Shown piece by piece: positions 28,549 to 39,117 of a DNA stretch of 64,000 bases (position 1 is the stretch's first letter; the number at the start of each line of letters is the position of its first letter). This DNA comes from Trichobilharzia regenti (lineage: Eukaryota > Platyhelminthes > Trematoda > Strigeidida > Schistosomatidae): assembly GCA_944472135.2 (NCBI GenBank), contig OX235267.1, positions 33,945,312 to 34,009,311 on the forward strand. Reading direction: 5' to 3'. A program made the translations under genes and the position numbers. The notes beneath the pieces were generated by a model that saw only the letters and a list, made by a program, of their open reading frames with translations, was not told where the DNA came from and made no database searches.

Positions 28549-30786
28549 CATCTGTAATTTAGTGGTCATAGAAATTAGTGAATTCACACTTAATAAATCC
28601 AATTTTATAGAGTGCAGTCGCGTACTGACTAAGATGGGGATAAGCAAACATATGAGTGGAAATCTAATGCCCATATTAATACGGTTATTACTTGATGATC
28701 GGGTAAACATACTGATTTTCCATACAGTGATAATAAAGTTGGTTGATATTTCATAGTTTATATTTATTATCGTCATGACTCGAAAGTGTGTAAACCATGC
28801 TTAGAAGTACGAAGCAAGATTTATAAATGAACATAATGAATGACTTTTATATGTAAATTAGCGGAAACTCAGAAAATATGTCAAAACCCTCAAGGACTTT
28901 ATCAAAACATTAGGATATCTGCCTGAACATAATAACAGCATAACTCCAATATCAGATACTTTTGGCTCTTTAAAGTGGATATATGATGAATTCGCACACA
29001 TGCTCATTAGATCCAGATATTGATATCCACCTGAAACTACTGTATGCATATCTCCTCTTTCTACTGCATAGAAATACTGTGCGTATTTTAGTGTCATTGT
29101 GGTGAACGTCCATCCAAAATCTCCAGTCAGCTAGACAGTTAGACAGTATTTGTAGTCATCATTGCTACCGCCGTCCTTATTTCATTATTATATCTATCAC
29201 CAGCGTCTTTTCTTTGACCACATGGACTGACCAAGATTATAGCAGCGCCATGGACTGATCATCAACCACTAACTTCAAGCAAAAGTTAACTGCTTTTGGG
29301 GTTTAATAGAGCTACAGCACTACAGTCACTCAGAAATCCACAAAACGTCAAGAACTATTAGTTTCCATTTAGAAACAAATGCGAAAAATCCATAGGGCTG
29401 ACAGTAACTCGTTATAAAGACACTAGTTTAAAATTTCAGATTCATTGCTATGCCAGTAGCGGTACAAATTTTCAAAATAATTAGTGATGTTATTGTCATC
29501 TGTCATTTTGTGAGACAAGTTTTCAAGATAGAATATCTTGTTGCCGAGCTCATGTAATCATTACGATTTCTTTGTGGTTACTATTACCACACTTCCTCTT
29601 GACTGTGTCAGCTCTGTTACACACGATAAGAAGAGGTTCATAAGTTAATTTTGTGAAGAAACTTAAAGTTTGTACTTGCTTTGAAATTAGAGTCTGTTTG
29701 CAAAATCATTTGTAACTCCATTTTAAAACAGGGTTACTGATCTAGTGTTCTCAGTTCAAAACAACAGATGCCATTCTGAAGTTACATAAATCCTAACTGA
29801 GAAGTGATTACTATTTTTAAAAATATATTTGATGTTTAACATTAAAGAGTTTTTGTGTGTCGTAAGACACTAGATGTACTTGCTGCTTCCAGGTTATGCC
29901 GAAGAGTATGTAACGGTATTATTTAGAACATTTTGAATTTTTGATAAAGAATTCCAAGATTTGGGTTCCCAAAATTTACATATATATTTGCGTGTCTGAC
30001 TGTCGTTCCATTGTCTTAACAGCTGACAACGTGTTTTGATAAGAAGTGTTAGGTTTTAAATTTTCAATTCACATCCTAGTGCTGAAAACACAACTTAGTC
30101 TATGCTAATTTAAGCAGTGTATACATTTCCTCACTGCACCTCTCCTTATTATTGACGTTTCGCCGTTGTAGAAAACATAGACATCTTAAAAAAATACTCA
30201 CGAGTCAATTCAAATGTAACAATAAATGATGAAATTAGATTAACAATTATTCCACTTTTTGTTATTCAGCTCTGATAATTTAAAAAGCCACAAACTTTAA
30301 TGACCCTGAGTCCAATAGCCAACATGTTCCACAATATCCAATATTGTTTTTACAATATCCAATATCCTGATTACGAGCTAGTATAAACCAGTGATTTCTT
30401 TGAGCTCGCTTCTTGATTGTGAGGTAGAGGTTCCAGATCTTCGGTGAGCTTCTGCGTAGTAAGTCCCGCCACTCGACTGCTTTAGCTCTGGTAGACTCCA
30501 GGAGGAGTGGTGCGGGGATTGGTCGAGATGTGGTTTGTAGTATGCAGTATGTTAGGACTGTATTGCTGCCGTGAATGGAGTTTGACCTAACTCCCGTTGG
30601 TCATTCGGTGTAGTCATAAAAGCAGAATAGTAGTAATAATAATAATAAGGTTGTAGTGTAGATAATATAGGTTGAGATAAGTGGAATAATAAAGGTGACC
30701 TAAGGAAAAGATAGAGTGAGAGAAGGCAGAATAGGTCGTGGGGATTTAGTTTTTACGCTTATCCATTGACAGTGTGGTTTCAAGTT
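28549..30786. other. Mostly unannotatable; CR1 3' region near 30.4-30.8 kb
   Basis: No gene was recognised at 28549-30380. From about 30380 to 30786 the sequence is less AT-rich, contains (AAT)n at about 30635-30650, and may be the 3' UTR of the CR1-type LINE or another LINE end. The boundary is not defined. Confidence 0.4.
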
Positions 30787-32718
30787 TTATGAGGATAAGC
30801 CATTGAGACACAAACCTTGCATTTCTGCATGATTGTCTAGCTTCCGCTTAAAAATCTCCAGAGATGGCGCTGTAGTCACGGCCGCCGGTAAAGCGTTCCA
30901 GAGACGGCAAACACGAAGCGAAAAGAAATGTGATCGCACTCGAGTCTTTGGTCTCTGGTGTGCTATCCTTAGCGGGTTACCTCGTGGAAGCCTATAATCA
31001 CTTAATGGCAGGATGCTTTTATTTGGGTGGGCCTGGTCATTTAGGATTTGGTAGACGGTGATGAGGTCTCCCCTGTGCCTACGGTAACTAAGTGTGAAAA
31101 GACCTAATTTCTTTAGTCTTTCCTCATATGATTTGTTGCGGAGGCCGATCACCCATTTTGTCGCTCGTCTCTGGACACTTTCTAGAATGTTAGCATCCCT
31201 TTTGAGTAGCGGAGGTGCAATGATATTATGCACCTCAAGGTGTGGCCTCACATATGCCTTGTATAACCTTAAGAACAGTTCGGGAGTGAGAGCTCCCAGC
31301 TGCCTATGCATAAAGTGTAATGTTGCGTAGGCTTTGGCGACGTCCCTCGAGTAATTTCCACTGGTGTCTAGCTTTTCTGTTAGAATAAGACCTAGATCAC
31401 GCTCTGATGGAACACAACTCAAGTTCTGGCCACCAAGGGTGTAATTTACACTCTGTGACCTGCCGGAATGAAGTTGCACTACTTTGCACTTCTTTAGATT
31501 GAAAGGCATTCCGTTAGCCAGAGCCCAGTTTCCCAGAGTTTGCAGGTCAGCCTGCAATCTATCTGAGTCTTCCGATGAGTTTATTGCTCTCCAAATCTTT
31601 ACGTCGTCAGCGTAAAGAAGCGCAGAGCAGTTTAGTTGGGAGGGCAGGTCGTTGATAAAAATCAAAAACATCAACGGCCCTAGGATAGAACCCTGAGGAA
31701 CCCCTGATGCCGAGGTGTGCCAGGATGATCGGATGCGGTTGACTTTGGTGCAGAATTCTCTCTCGCCTAAGTAATCTTTCAGCCATGCGAGAAGTGCTCC
31801 AGAAACACCCGCCTTGCTTATTTTGTGAAGGAGCAGACCATGGTGAACTGTGTCGAATGCTTTCGCAAAGTCGAGAAAGATCACGTGGGCTGGTACCTTT
31901 TTGTCCCAGGATAGTGTCCAATCGTTCCAAGCTAGTAGAAGATTCGTCACGCAGGATCTTCCCCTCCTGAAACCGTGCTGTGCTTCGTGAAGAAGGTTAG
32001 TCCCATCGAAGTATTTTCTCATGTGGTCGTCAATGAGACTTTCCAATATCTTCGATACCACTGGAAGTAGAGCAACTGGTCTGTAACTGGTCACATTCTG
32101 CCGGTCACCACCCTTGAAGATAGGGGATAGGATTGCACGTTTCCATTCACATGGAAGTTTCCCTACATCAAGGGAGTGTTGGAACAGATCACTTAGGGGT
32201 TGGCAGAGACTTTCTGAACACTGCTTCAGGACAGATGGTCTGATGTCATCACAACCTGAAGACTTTCCCGAAGCCAACCTTCCCAATTTTGCAAGTACCA
32301 TAGCCGGGGTAATTTGAAATGTACCCAGCAGGTTTTCGCGTGTTGGTTTTGCGATGTAATCTGGATGTTCTGTAGGGGTAATATCCTCGTTACTGTTTAG
32401 TTGCCTGTGAAAGGCTAGGCTGAATGTCTCTGCCATTTCAAGACTAGTAAGAGATTTCCCATCAGAACCCACTAGATTGCATGCTCCCTGGTTGGTCGGT
32501 TTTCTTTCGGACATAAACCTGTATAGGCTTTTGGGGTTCACGAGAAGCTTATTGGCGAGGTCTCCCTGAAATGTCCTTCTATCGCTCCGGACTCGTATGT
32601 TACATCGATTCCTGAGTTCAAGGTACACTTCATGTTCGGGTTGACTCTTCGATCGTCGCCACGCAAACCAGGCTTTTCGCTTCGCCTGCAGAAGGCGTTG
32701 TGTCCCCTTTTTAGCCAT
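30787..32718 (-). CDS. CR1-type LINE ORF2, reverse transcriptase part
   Basis: The open stretch has 643 codons, with RT blocks in order: LSPIFKGGDRQNVTSYRPVA, QHGFRRGRSCVTNLL, FLDFAKAFDTVHH (motif A), GVPQGSILGPLMFLIFINDL (motif B) and LLYADDVKIW (motif C, YADD at about 369-372). The C-terminal tail has YVRPHLEVHN and FKRKLDNH, typical of CR1/Jockey LINEs. The protein is the continuation of the endonuclease frame at 33620-32538. The two frames overlap and switch in the run AAAAAGGGG at about 32703-32714. The true protein therefore starts with the endonuclease, and the Met at 32718 is not its start. A one-base deletion or insertion explains the break. Confidence 0.9.
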   Translation of the reverse strand: MAKKGTQRLLQAKRKAWFAWRRSKSQPEHEVYLELRNRCNIRVRSDRRTFQGDLANKLLVNPKSLYRFMSERKPTNQGACNLVGSDGKSLTSLEMAETFSLAFHRQLNSNEDITPTEHPDYIAKPTRENLLGTFQITPAMVLAKLGRLASGKSSGCDDIRPSVLKQCSESLCQPLSDLFQHSLDVGKLPCEWKRAILSPIFKGGDRQNVTSYRPVALLPVVSKILESLIDDHMRKYFDGTNLLHEAQHGFRRGRSCVTNLLLAWNDWTLSWDKKVPAHVIFLDFAKAFDTVHHGLLLHKISKAGVSGALLAWLKDYLGEREFCTKVNRIRSSWHTSASGVPQGSILGPLMFLIFINDLPSQLNCSALLYADDVKIWRAINSSEDSDRLQADLQTLGNWALANGMPFNLKKCKVVQLHSGRSQSVNYTLGGQNLSCVPSERDLGLILTEKLDTSGNYSRDVAKAYATLHFMHRQLGALTPELFLRLYKAYVRPHLEVHNIIAPPLLKRDANILESVQRRATKWVIGLRNKSYEERLKKLGLFTLSYRRHRGDLITVYQILNDQAHPNKSILPLSDYRLPRGNPLRIAHQRPKTRVRSHFFSLRVCRLWNALPAAVTTAPSLEIFKRKLDNHAEMQGLCLNGLSS

Positions 32719-33620
32719 GATCGTTGCTTCCTAGCTTTTGGTGTGACTAAAGGAACAGTGTCTGAGACCGCCTGGTGAATGATCTCCTTTACCACTCTCC
32801 AGTGTTCTTCTACTGTTAGCTCTGTCCATTTTTTAGGCCAATTTGCTTCAGACAGAAGTCTTCGCATTTTGGTGTAATTGGCTTTGTTATAACACAGATA
32901 GGGCTGTGTATTGTCCCACTGTAAGCGCTCGCGGAGGACTATGTCGAATACTATGACCGCGTGGTCACTACTACCTATGGGAGTCGTGATCTGAACGTTT
33001 TCCACTAGTAGCTGGTCACTAGTGAGCACGTAATCCAGTCTAGAAGACTTCCCATCAGGGCCCCATCTAGTATCCATCTTGACATTTTCAGTGAATCCAG
33101 CCTTCCTGATGGTATGCAGCAGATTTCGATCAAATCTATCATGGGCTTTTCCCGACACCAAGTTAAGAGATGGGGCATTGAAGTCACCAGCTATGACAAT
33201 TTGATCATAACCCATGTCTTGAGTTGCTGAGATTGTATTTAGCAGTACCTGGTTGTGGTCTGCTCCACATGAAGGTGATCGATAAATGCTGCCCACTAGA
33301 TATTTGCAGTACCCAACGGTGAAGTGGCACCATATGGAGTCAGGGAGCTCTGTGAGGGGAGGGTCCATCGCGTGAACACATCTGAGCTGTTTGTCGACGT
33401 ATATGGCGACTCCACCTCCTTCTTTCAGGTCCCTATCTCGCCTGACTAGGACCATATCATTTATACTGACTTCGCTGTCTGCCACCGTAGGGGTTAGCCA
33501 GGTTTCCGTCAGTATTATGATTTTGGAGTTCAGTTGTGATTGTAGGTGTCTAAGTTCAGCTATTTTGCCTCTTAGCCCTCTCACATTACTGTACAGGCAA
33601 CTGGTAGTCAGTCTCACCAC
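32538..33620 (-). CDS. CR1-type LINE ORF2, apurinic-type endonuclease part
   Basis: The frame opens MVRLTTSCLYSNVRGLRGK and continues ILTETWLTPT, GGVAIYVDKQ, IVIAGDFNAPSLNL, SSRLDYVLTS and GSSDHAVIVFD. These match the endonuclease/exonuclease/phosphatase fold of LINE nucleases (TETW, GDFN, DYV and SDH motifs), which nick the target DNA for priming. The last 60 or so codons are out of frame: after RKQRSWL the natural protein continues in the RT frame. Confidence 0.9.
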   Translation of the reverse strand: MVRLTTSCLYSNVRGLRGKIAELRHLQSQLNSKIIILTETWLTPTVADSEVSINDMVLVRRDRDLKEGGGVAIYVDKQLRCVHAMDPPLTELPDSIWCHFTVGYCKYLVGSIYRSPSCGADHNQVLLNTISATQDMGYDQIVIAGDFNAPSLNLVSGKAHDRFDRNLLHTIRKAGFTENVKMDTRWGPDGKSSRLDYVLTSDQLLVENVQITTPIGSSDHAVIVFDIVLRERLQWDNTQPYLCYNKANYTKMRRLLSEANWPKKWTELTVEEHWRVVKEIIHQAVSDTVPLVTPKARKQRSWLKRGHNAFCRRSEKPGLRGDDRRVNPNMKCTLNSGIDVTYESGAIEGHFRETSPISFS

Positions 33621-33657
33621 TTGATATTGGCTATCGGTTGAGGAGTTATCCTACGAA

Positions 33658-34035
33658 CTAGTTGGCCGATTCCCCAGGAACCGGCCTGTTGGCGTTTTTT
33701 TCTTCTAGTTCAGTCGGAGCACTCGGATGACACTGGCTATCATCGTCCGTGCTGCACCGCTGTAGTGTGACTAGGGGTTGAGGATTTTTTTTAACTACGC
33801 TTTGTTCTCTCCTTTGAGTGCGAGGCCGGCTCTCGCAGCAGCGAATGTGTTTGCTGACCTTGTCCTTGGTCTCGTACCATCTATGGAGAGCGGTAGTCAA
33901 CTGGTCTTGGGAGCTGAACTTGACAGCTAACAGACGTGGCGAGTTAATTGACATAAGATGAGTGGGTCGAGGCAGTCTATAAATAGAGACAGCCCCTGAA
34001 CTCCCAGGGCCATCTGGGATGCCAACCATCTCCAT
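33658..34035 (-). pseudogene. C-terminal part of CR1 ORF1, shifted frame
   Basis: The frame reads IPDGPGSSGAVSIYRLPRPT, then AVKFSSQDQLTTALHRWYET and SRPRTQRR. It continues ORF1 after a frame change near 34030 (TACAACAATGGAGATGG). An older relic at about 40620-40760 encodes the same segment (LGSPEQLVTALHHCYKI and CESKPRT). This supports the view that it is real protein sequence and not a shadow frame. Confidence 0.7.
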
Positions 34036-35264
34036 TGTTGTACATCATGACAATGCTTTTCGCAGGCGTTCCCAGTTACCAGTTCGGGAATGCCATGCAC
34101 AACCATGGAGGCAGAAGGAATGAGCTCTGGCGACTCCCTCGCCATTTGTCTTTCCTTCCACGGCCTGTCTGGCTTAACACGTATGTTACAGGCCCTCCCT
34201 ATAGAAAGGACTTGAGAAGCCAGTAACACTTTTTCAACATCCTCGGTAGAGCCCAATGTTACCCTCAGTGGGGATGGTTTGCCTTCAGGTGCAGCAGTGC
34301 CCCTATACAATCTGCATAGATTTACTGGTTGGATGTCCAAACCCAGTGTGCTACACAAGATGGACCACTGTTCCTGATCAAATAGGGCCCTATCTTTCAG
34401 CAGACTACTGCTACAGTCTGGTACATTAAAGAGGATTACACAATTTGATCTACTAACCGTGGGCTTGGGCTCGGTCCTCGCACATTTGTGATCCCCTTTA
34501 AGACCGTTTTGGTTTGTCTGGTGCGACTGGGTATTTTTGTGTGTCTCAGTGCTATGGCCAGTATTACTGGCAGACGGTTGGGGTCTTTTTCCAACGACGG
34601 AAACCCGTGGTTCTCCAGCCTCTGTGTCTGGAGCGGTTATGTCAAGAGTTACAAGTTTAACCGGTGAGGATTTTGGTATCCCCGGTTTACGTGCGTTTGT
34701 ACTAATTTCCGGATTGGTGGGGGTCGAACATTTCACCTTTTTCCCCGCTACTTTTGCGCCAACTTTAGTTTTCAAAGGACTACGCGAGGCTACATCAGGA
34801 CGGCAACTCGGGCATATGTACCAGAACCATTGGCATGGGTTTTTACGCATAAAGTCATAATATGCTTTTGGTACCCCATTGTCGCATCTGCAATGCACCC
34901 ATCGCTTGCAAAAGTTACATTCGAAAGCAGAGTCTGCTTGTTCGACAACAGAAGCGTAGACCTTGCAGTCGTCTGCCTTCTTGGGGAGCGTTCTTGTCGT
35001 CTTGCGACGTCGTGAACGTTTCTTTTTGGCCTTCCTATTTGTTTCATGGTCTACCATGGGGATGGGTGTTATGCAGTTCTCACTTAGTGCAATTTTCCCA
35101 CTCGGATCTGTTAACCTAGTCGTGTTAACAGGGGTGGAGCCACATCCACTTGGCTGACTTTGCACAGCTTCACTGTAGGACTGTGGCGACATGGGTAATC
35201 TGTACGAGCAGGGAATATTAGCCCTGGTCTTCAAGACCGGTATGCGTGAGTCCATCAGCTTCAC
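33927..35264 (-). CDS. CR1-type LINE ORF1 with degenerate PHD-like finger
   Basis: The frame has 445 codons. At about 100-160 it has CKVY, then FECNFCKRWVHCRC and WFWYICPSCRPD. This is a PHD/treble-clef-like zinc finger as found in ORF1 of schistosome-type CR1 elements, but the second Cys of the first pair has become Tyr (CKVY). A basic KKKRSRRRK stretch lies upstream, at about 79-87. RNA or chromatin binding is the presumed role. The last 35 or so codons are out of frame after the frameshift near 34030. Confidence 0.75.
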   Translation of the reverse strand: MKLMDSRIPVLKTRANIPCSYRLPMSPQSYSEAVQSQPSGCGSTPVNTTRLTDPSGKIALSENCITPIPMVDHETNRKAKKKRSRRRKTTRTLPKKADDCKVYASVVEQADSAFECNFCKRWVHCRCDNGVPKAYYDFMRKNPCQWFWYICPSCRPDVASRSPLKTKVGAKVAGKKVKCSTPTNPEISTNARKPGIPKSSPVKLVTLDITAPDTEAGEPRVSVVGKRPQPSASNTGHSTETHKNTQSHQTNQNGLKGDHKCARTEPKPTVSRSNCVILFNVPDCSSSLLKDRALFDQEQWSILCSTLGLDIQPVNLCRLYRGTAAPEGKPSPLRVTLGSTEDVEKVLLASQVLSIGRACNIRVKPDRPWKERQMARESPELIPSASMVVHGIPELVTGNACEKHCHDVQQWRWLASQMALGVQGLSLFIDCLDPLILCQLTRHVC

Positions 35265-35737
35265 CTGTTTGCCTAGTTTGGCTGAAGCCCTGGTGACTAC
35301 AGAGTATGATGTCCCATTACTTATTTTAGGTGAGAATCTATTGTCATTTTACTCCTAAATTAATACTGGTGATTAAATAATAAGAGACTGTTATTTTGTC
35401 CAATAGACTTACAGCAAAAGACAATAGAGAGCACAGAAAAGAAGGATAAAGTATGTAAGTAAAAGCTTTTGACTTTACCTGTAACTTTCGGGTTATTCGG
35501 CTTCACAGCAATCACGTAACAGACCCACAAGTCCTGTATATTTGAAAGAGTGAGGAGGATGTTGCTACAGAAGTAGCACCTGAAGCTTTGGCAGTAGTTC
35601 GAGACAGCGGGAAGTACCACACACAGGCTCGGTGAGGAAGAAATGGTTGAATAAAATTCGCCGGGTAGGAAGATCAGGATTCCCAAACGAATAATTCGCA
35701 AAATTGGATATTTCCGGTTAGAGAGGAAAAAGCAGGT
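35265..35737. other. Spacer between CR1 and BEL elements
   Basis: The proximal part may include the CR1 5' UTR. No other feature was identified. Confidence 0.45.
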
Positions 35738-36070
35738 TGTCAGCCACGTCTCGTAAACCGTTAATGTCCAGCTCTTGCTACGCTCGGCTCACGCTGTTCC
35801 TTGAAGTTTCTCAGAAACGCTTAGTAATAACGGACGCAAAAACCAAAACACCGATTGGCCGCTTGAGAATTCTTTATTGTAACACCAACATATAGACAGC
35901 TTTACAATTAAGTTTTAGCTAAGGTTTCTGACAGTTTTGGTCTGACTTCTTTTTGAACAGCGACCGATGAGAAGATGACTGCTGGATTGATGACTCCGCG
36001 AAAAATATGAAGAAGTTGGGTTTGAGCAAACAACCATGAATTGATCGTTCAATCTTCAACTACATTGACA
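35738..36070 (-). repeat. BEL/Pao LTR, 3' copy
   Basis: The sequence starts TGTCAGCCACGTCTCG and ends ATTGACA, so the ends are TGTCA..TGACA. It is closely similar to 39118-39476. Just inside, at 36071-36080 (CTCCCCGGCA on the plus strand), the minus strand reads TGCCGGGGAG. This is a plausible polypurine tract abutting the 3' LTR. Confidence 0.85.
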
Positions 36071-36763
36071 CTCCCCGGCAAAATACGGATCCAACCCTTT
36101 ATTCCTTCACGACCAATACACGTTGACTTGGATGCCATTGCGAGAACCTGGGTCACACGGACAGAGCTGAAATGGAAAACAAACAGAAAAGCCAACACAC
36201 CACAAGCATACCCACAGCACAATCTCACACATCGCTGACGACCTGCGCCTTCCAGTTAAAGGCATCCTCTTGCAACACAATCGCCACTTGCTAGAATGAC
36301 TCTTGCAGAATGGGACGTGAACATGGCAGCACCTCACGATACTCTACGCTCATCCTCTTATCTACTCACTACCAATTACCACTGCAATCGCTTGTCACTC
36401 ATTCTACCTCAATTCTAGTAACGATGACGTATGCGAGCCTCAGTCGTCTACACTCTTTCTCCTCGGCGTGTGGGACCGCACCTAACAATTATCTCCGTAT
36501 GCATGTCATTCTCAGCAATAGTCTCCCCGGCGTATACGACCCATCTACTGTCTTTAACATCAATCAATTCATTCACGGATGTAGAAGACTCGAAACAACT
36601 TCAGAAGTAATCACGACGAAAATTTTAACAAAATTACGTAATAACAACGAGGTACGAAAACAACAAGTAAACACTATGAATCCAAAAACACCAATTGATA
36701 TGACACACCGCACGTATATACAAACAGTACAAACAAACTCGCTGATCGTATCTCGATGGAATT

Positions 36764-37012
36764 CCTTTGAAGAATCGCAGGACTTACACCAGTACGCCTG
36801 CAGCCCTTCTCAGGTTGATGATACAAGTGGAAGTCGTCCGGACACAAACGGAATTACCAACAGCTAGATGATAAATGATATCAATTCAGTATATACAACA
36901 TGAACATATGTACAAAATCACACACCAAGCACATTGGACTGCTCATCGATGCGCTACCCTTTGAAGAATTGTAGGACTTACAGCAGTACGCCTACAACCC
37001 TTCTCAGGTTGA
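36764..37012. repeat. Direct 55-bp duplication inside the BEL element
   Basis: CCTTTGAAGAATCGCAGGAC.. at 36764-36819 and CCTTTGAAGAATTGTAGGAC.. at 36958-37012 share about 50 of 55 bases and both end in CTTCTCAGGTTGA. The second copy overlaps the gag stop region. Confidence 0.75.
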
Positions 37013-37016
37013 CGCT

Positions 37017-38996
37017 CTAGGTTGGAAAATCGTCGCAGAGTTCATTTGCTGACTTCCCTCTATCAGCCATATCTTCAACTCTGAACGGTGACATGCCCAT
37101 GTCATTGTATCGTAGAATATAGATGACTAACAAACACACGACGTATCTGGTCAACCAAGCATGGAAACAGAGTAATTTACACCAAAGATAATAACATTCA
37201 AATATTAACTTGAAACAAGAAATGCCTTTATTCATGCAAGTCAATTTAACAATTACTCTTTCGTTTACACTTGGCTTATTCTCATTAAACTGAGCAATAT
37301 CTTTCGTCTTTTCATATGCACCAATACTATCAAAATCATTGCACAAGATACTTGAGTTCGTGGGCGTCTTTTCCATTGTGGATGACAACACCAACGACGA
37401 CCGATTGACGCCAGTTGATGAACTTAGCGGTGGATCAGAAGCTGTTGTTGCTCGACTTTCAGAAAGTTGTCTACATGCAATACCACCACCACTGGTGTCT
37501 TTTACTATCAGCTCAGGTTTAACACTAGCATCTGATGATAGGTGGGCTACATGCTGATCAATCACACTGACGGTCTCACAAGTATGTATGCCTTCTGCAA
37601 CTGCTTCTGCATTTATTTCTACTTCACGTTGTAGTTGTACAGAACTTTTGTTCAACTTAGCAGTAGTAGGCATATCCCTCATCTCATCATGATCAACCAA
37701 AGACAACTGTGAAGTATCATGATCATTATCACGAATATTCAGTTTATCGTAATCTTCATCATTTTCAAACTCTTTAATAACAGAAGTAGACAATTTTGGT
37801 TCCTCCTCACGAATCATTAAAGGTTTTATATCTTCACTCTGACTACCAATACCTCGTAAACTTGTGGAGTCAGAACTGGACTCTGAAGCAATAACTCTAT
37901 TCTGTGACACTCTATTCAACAATGGCTTACCAGTTGCAACTACAGACTTCTTCACAACACCGTTATCGTCACACAATTTGGAGTAAGGCCTGGAGTTTAC
38001 ATTTAGCTTATCACTGAACTTGCTCACTGGTTCACAGTTCACCTCTGTATGCACCTCTTGCAAACGTGTAAAACACAACCGTGTTTGTCTTGCATCTTGT
38101 AACTTATCTGTTGAAGATGTACCACGAAAGCTGTTACACTCACCAAGTCTATATGCATTACTATACATCATGGAGCCTTCTCGATATCCACCTCTCTGAG
38201 GCCTATTCGTCATCAATGATTGCGTTTTGCCCTCAGACTGCTCTATTCTAGGGGTGGCATGCAATATACTGGCAAACTTGATCATAGATTGATTGACACT
38301 ATTGTTTACCAGTTTCAGAACATCATCGAACTTTGGCTCGATACCTTCATCCTCTATATGGGAGCTTATCTTCACCCACTTCCTTTGCAGTCGAATAGGT
38401 AGGCGTCTCGCTATTACTTCTAGGATAAAACTCGAGTTGAGGTCACTCATGCAATTCGTCGGAATCAATGCATTCTTGTAAGTCAACGGATTATCCAAAA
38501 ACTCAGAGAGTGCCTTAGAGTCACCTTGTAATTGGCTACCATTACCCTTAACAGTCTCGAATACGTTCCTTACAATCATCGAAGGTCTTCCAAACCTTTG
38601 ACGTAATATGCTCATAGCCTCAGCGTATCCCTCATTAGGGGGCATGAACTTACAGCACTGTATAGCTCTTGAAGCATCTCCAGTGCAATACCTCATCAAA
38701 TACATTAACTTCAATTCATCACTTAATAGAAAACTACTCAACATGATCTCAAACTCCTTAACAAATTGTAAATAATCAGCCGGGTTTCCATCGAAACACA
38801 GTGGTTCAAAGTTAGGGAGTTTGATGTTCCTATTATCCCTGAACGGCGAAACAGTAACATCAACCATGTCATGCTTAACATCAGACACATCGTTACAATT
38901 AACAGACAAGTCACAATGACTTACTCTCCTGTTTGCATCCAAGACACTCTGTCCCTTCTTTGACCCAGGCATTGTTGAACTTGACCCAATTCCCAA
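37017..38996 (-). CDS. BEL/Pao Gag protein
   Basis: The frame has 659 codons. Residues about 60-240 match the Gag of BEL/Pao elements (DUF1759 type): LPNFEPLCFDGNPADYLQFV, then YCTGDASRAIQCC, ILRQRFGRPSMIV and EVIARRLPIRLQRKW. A zinc-knuckle relic CFTRLQEVHTEVNC lies at about 307-320, with the second Cys changed to Arg and the Gly to Val, so nucleic-acid binding is probably lost. The C-terminal 60 residues contain an unusual hydrophobic stretch (FECYYLWCKLLCFHAWLTRY, then VVCLLVIYIL) that does not belong to Gag and may come from a deletion joint. No pol follows. Confidence 0.82.
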   Translation of the reverse strand: MGIGSSSTMPGSKKGQSVLDANRRVSHCDLSVNCNDVSDVKHDMVDVTVSPFRDNRNIKLPNFEPLCFDGNPADYLQFVKEFEIMLSSFLLSDELKLMYLMRYCTGDASRAIQCCKFMPPNEGYAEAMSILRQRFGRPSMIVRNVFETVKGNGSQLQGDSKALSEFLDNPLTYKNALIPTNCMSDLNSSFILEVIARRLPIRLQRKWVKISSHIEDEGIEPKFDDVLKLVNNSVNQSMIKFASILHATPRIEQSEGKTQSLMTNRPQRGGYREGSMMYSNAYRLGECNSFRGTSSTDKLQDARQTRLCFTRLQEVHTEVNCEPVSKFSDKLNVNSRPYSKLCDDNGVVKKSVVATGKPLLNRVSQNRVIASESSSDSTSLRGIGSQSEDIKPLMIREEEPKLSTSVIKEFENDEDYDKLNIRDNDHDTSQLSLVDHDEMRDMPTTAKLNKSSVQLQREVEINAEAVAEGIHTCETVSVIDQHVAHLSSDASVKPELIVKDTSGGGIACRQLSESRATTASDPPLSSSTGVNRSSLVLSSTMEKTPTNSSILCNDFDSIGAYEKTKDIAQFNENKPSVNERVIVKLTCMNKGISCFKLIFECYYLWCKLLCFHAWLTRYVVCLLVIYILRYNDMGMSPFRVEDMADRGKSANELCDDFPT

Positions 38997-39117
38997 AACA
39001 TTCCAGATATTGCTTGTTCAAAGAGGACTTGACCGGCACCAGGAAAGATGAACGGTGACTATCCAAACTTTCACCAACTGTTTGAATCCGCCAAAGTCTG
39101 TTTCTACCGTCAGAAAC

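Larger units (their letters stand above)
30787..35264 (-). mobile_element. CR1-type non-LTR retrotransposon, nearly full length, frameshifted
   Basis: ORF1 (35264-33927 with continuation 34035-33658) is followed by ORF2 (33620-32538 and 32718-30787) on the minus strand. Both ORFs carry one frameshift, so the copy is inactive but fairly young. No TSD was found. The 5' and 3' limits are set at the coding ends and probably extend beyond. GC content is higher than in the surroundings, as is common for LINE coding DNA in AT-rich genomes. Confidence 0.88.

Noticed and set aside
36310..36867. A 185-codon plus-strand protein
   Set aside because: It lies antisense inside the internal region of the minus-strand BEL element, has no recognisable motif, and overlaps the 55-bp duplication.
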